Shown here piece after piece: positions 29,850 through 30,894 of a DNA stretch of 30,894 nucleotides. Numbering within the stretch: position 1 is the stretch's first letter; every line of letters begins with the position of its first letter. The notes beneath the pieces are model-generated. The model made no database searches, was not told the DNA's origin, and saw only the letters and a program-made list of their open reading frames with translations. The stretch is from the NCBI GenBank assembly GCA_046350655.1, contig JAXMAB010000017.1, positions 1-30,894 of the forward strand, read 5' to 3'. The DNA comes from JAEUHO01 sp046350655 (lineage in GTDB: Bacteria > Planctomycetota > PLA2 > JAEUHO01). The position numbers and the translations under genes are program-made.

Positions 29850-30707
29850 ATGAAGCGCATCCTGATCACCGGCGGGCCGGGCATGCTCGGCACGGCCCTC
29901 GTGCGCGAGTGGACCGGGCGCGCGATCCTCTTCCCCGTCGGCATCACGCAGTTCGACCTCCGCGACGCCGCCGCCGTGGGCGACGCCGTCCGCCGCCTGG
30001 CGCCCCAGTGGATCATCCACACCGCGGCGTTTACCGCGGTGGACCTCGCCGAGAGCAGCGTCGAGGAGTGCACGGCGGTCAACGACCGCGGCACGGCCCA
30101 CGTGGCCGTGGCGGCCGCCGCGTGCGGCGCCAACCTCGTCTACGTCTCGACCGACTACGTCTTCGACGGCACGAAGGGCGCGCCCTACCGCGAGGACGAC
30201 CGGACGAACCCGATCAACGTCTACGGCCGCACGAAGCTGGCCGGCGAGGCGCACGCGCGCGGCGTCCCGGGCCACCTCGTCGTCCGCACGCAGGGCCTGT
30301 TCTCGCGCACCGGCAAGTCGTTCGTCAGCGCGATCCTGGGCGCGGCGGCCGCGGGCCGCGCCATCAGCGTCGTCGACGACGTCACGACCGGCGTGACGTT
30401 CGCCGAGGACCTCGCCCACGGCATCCGCCTGCTCGTCGAGGCCGGCGCCACGGGCACCTACCACGTCTCGAACGCCGGCGCCGTCGTCTGGGCCGACTTC
30501 GCGCGCGCCGTCCTCGACGAGGCCGGTCGCGCCGACGTCCCCGTCGCCCGCACGTCCGCCGCCGCGACGGGCCGCGCCGCGAAGCGCCCGCCGTACTCCG
30601 CGCTCGACGGCTCGAAGTACGCCGCCACCGTCGGCGCGCCGATGCCGCCCTGGCGCGACGCGCTGCGCCGCGCGCTGAAGGACCCCGCCGCCCGCACGGG
30701 CGCCTGA
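29850..30707 (+). CDS. rmlD: dTDP-4-dehydrorhamnose reductase
   Basis: A 285-residue protein of normal RmlD length. It shows GGPGMLGTALV at 8-18 (NAD(P)-binding loop), HTAAFTAVDLAES (57-69), VNDRGTAHVA, YVSTDYVFDG (98-107) and the complete YxxxK pair at Tyr125 and Lys129 (VYGRTKLAGE). It reduces dTDP-4-keto-rhamnose to dTDP-L-rhamnose for surface polysaccharide. The other rml genes are not in the window. GGAGGTCCG directly precedes the ATG at 29850. Its stop overlaps the next gene's ATG (TGATG). Confidence 0.93.
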   Translation: MKRILITGGPGMLGTALVREWTGRAILFPVGITQFDLRDAAAVGDAVRRLAPQWIIHTAAFTAVDLAESSVEECTAVNDRGTAHVAVAAAACGANLVYVSTDYVFDGTKGAPYREDDRTNPINVYGRTKLAGEAHARGVPGHLVVRTQGLFSRTGKSFVSAILGAAAAGRAISVVDDVTTGVTFAEDLAHGIRLLVEAGATGTYHVSNAGAVVWADFARAVLDEAGRADVPVARTSAAATGRAAKRPPYSALDGSKYAATVGAPMPPWRDALRRALKDPAARTGA

Positions 30708-30894
30708 TGGCCGAGGCCGCCGTCCCGCCGCCGCCGGAGCCGGGTCCCGCGTCGCCGGCGGCCCCTCGGCGGCCCCGGGCCCCGCGGCCCGCCCAGGTCC
30801 CGGAGGCGCTGCAGGTGCCCCTCGCCGCGCTCGCGGCGATGCTGCTCGCGCTCGTCCTGCGGCTGCCCGCACGGTCGCTCCCGATCGAGGGCGA
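30707..30894 (+). CDS. Start of a membrane protein, possibly a glycosyltransferase (cut by window edge)
   Basis: The first 62 codons of a gene coupled to rmlD by an overlapping stop and start. A Pro/Ala/Arg-rich lead of about 38 residues precedes a hydrophobic helix (LAALAAMLLALVLRL), followed by PARSLPIEGE. A short basic lead, one helix and then R...L..E/D is how many ArnT/GT39-like integral membrane glycosyltransferases begin, which would suit this cluster, but the visible piece is too short to decide. Confidence 0.5.
   Translation, partial: MAEAAVPPPPEPGPASPAAPRRPRAPRPAQVPEALQVPLAALAAMLLALVLRLPARSLPIEG

Overview
This is a very GC-rich, gene-dense piece of a bacterial chromosome, probably from a metagenome-assembled or poorly sampled genome. 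The gene set hints at Planctomycetota or another PVC/deltaproteobacterial-grade lineage: a planctomycete-style squalene-cyclase-repeat protein, a membrane-fused spermidine-synthase-like protein, a CBM9-like/TPR/cyclophilin fusion, DUF72, an FHA-pseudokinase and a beta-CASP hydrolase. This placement is inference; there is no rRNA or other marker gene to fix it. About 26 real genes were found. Long open frames on the opposite strand are by-products of the base composition.

Layout: 1-339 (-) is the start of arginine decarboxylase (speA). 475-2331 (-) is a secreted cyclophilin fusion. 2393-3843 (-) is a translationally coupled pair, a polyprenol/dolichol-kinase-like protein and a zinc-ribbon methyltransferase. 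The beta-CASP hydrolase (3934-5301, +) diverges from that pair. 5302-7302 is a repeat-bracketed segment: a squalene-cyclase-like lipoprotein candidate (-) lies between two nearly identical 153-bp inverted repeats. Then come a coiled-coil protein, Mrp/ApbC, a possible 45-residue protein and ElbB (all -), a cupin (-), a MobA-like nucleotidyltransferase (+), an MNT-like nucleotidyltransferase (+), delta-1-pyrroline-5-carboxylate dehydrogenase (-) and an EamA transporter (-). 15481-20167 (+) holds a frameshifted membrane spermidine-synthase-like gene coupled to RNase D. 20431-20892 (-) encodes a protein with a 103-residue Asp/Glu tail. 21034-23078 (+) is NAD+ synthetase overlapping a small TIR-like protein. 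23190-26597 (-) is an operon of DUF72, FHA-pseudokinase and RlmI-like rRNA methyltransferase. 26630-27958 (+) is glutamate dehydrogenase. 27959-28784 holds a poly-G/poly-C junction and a truncated UDP-GlcNAc 2-epimerase end. 28785-30894 (+) is a surface-polysaccharide cluster: a sugar epimerase-like protein, RmlD and the start of a membrane protein.

Most genes are ordinary housekeeping. P5C dehydrogenase and glutamate dehydrogenase would act in sequence (proline/arginine carbon to glutamate to 2-oxoglutarate), although they are not adjacent. The less ordinary signal is in the spaces between genes. First, a recurrent -10-like hexamer (TAnnCT and variants) sits 6-8 nt before the start codon of six genes that lack a ribosome-binding site, which points to leaderless mRNAs; genes with a GGAGG site have the same hexamer 17 nt or more upstream. 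Second, a GGGACCGCGAGGCCC repeat family lies mostly in intergenic gaps and forms a perfect 40-bp palindrome at 23111-23150. Third, large structured elements lie directly downstream of stop codons (5316-5468, 7150-7302, 8232-8383). Among the proteins, the most interesting are the TIR-like protein coupled to NAD+ synthetase, the FHA-pseudokinase lacking all catalytic residues, the epimerase with Met in place of the catalytic Lys, and the acidic-tail protein.
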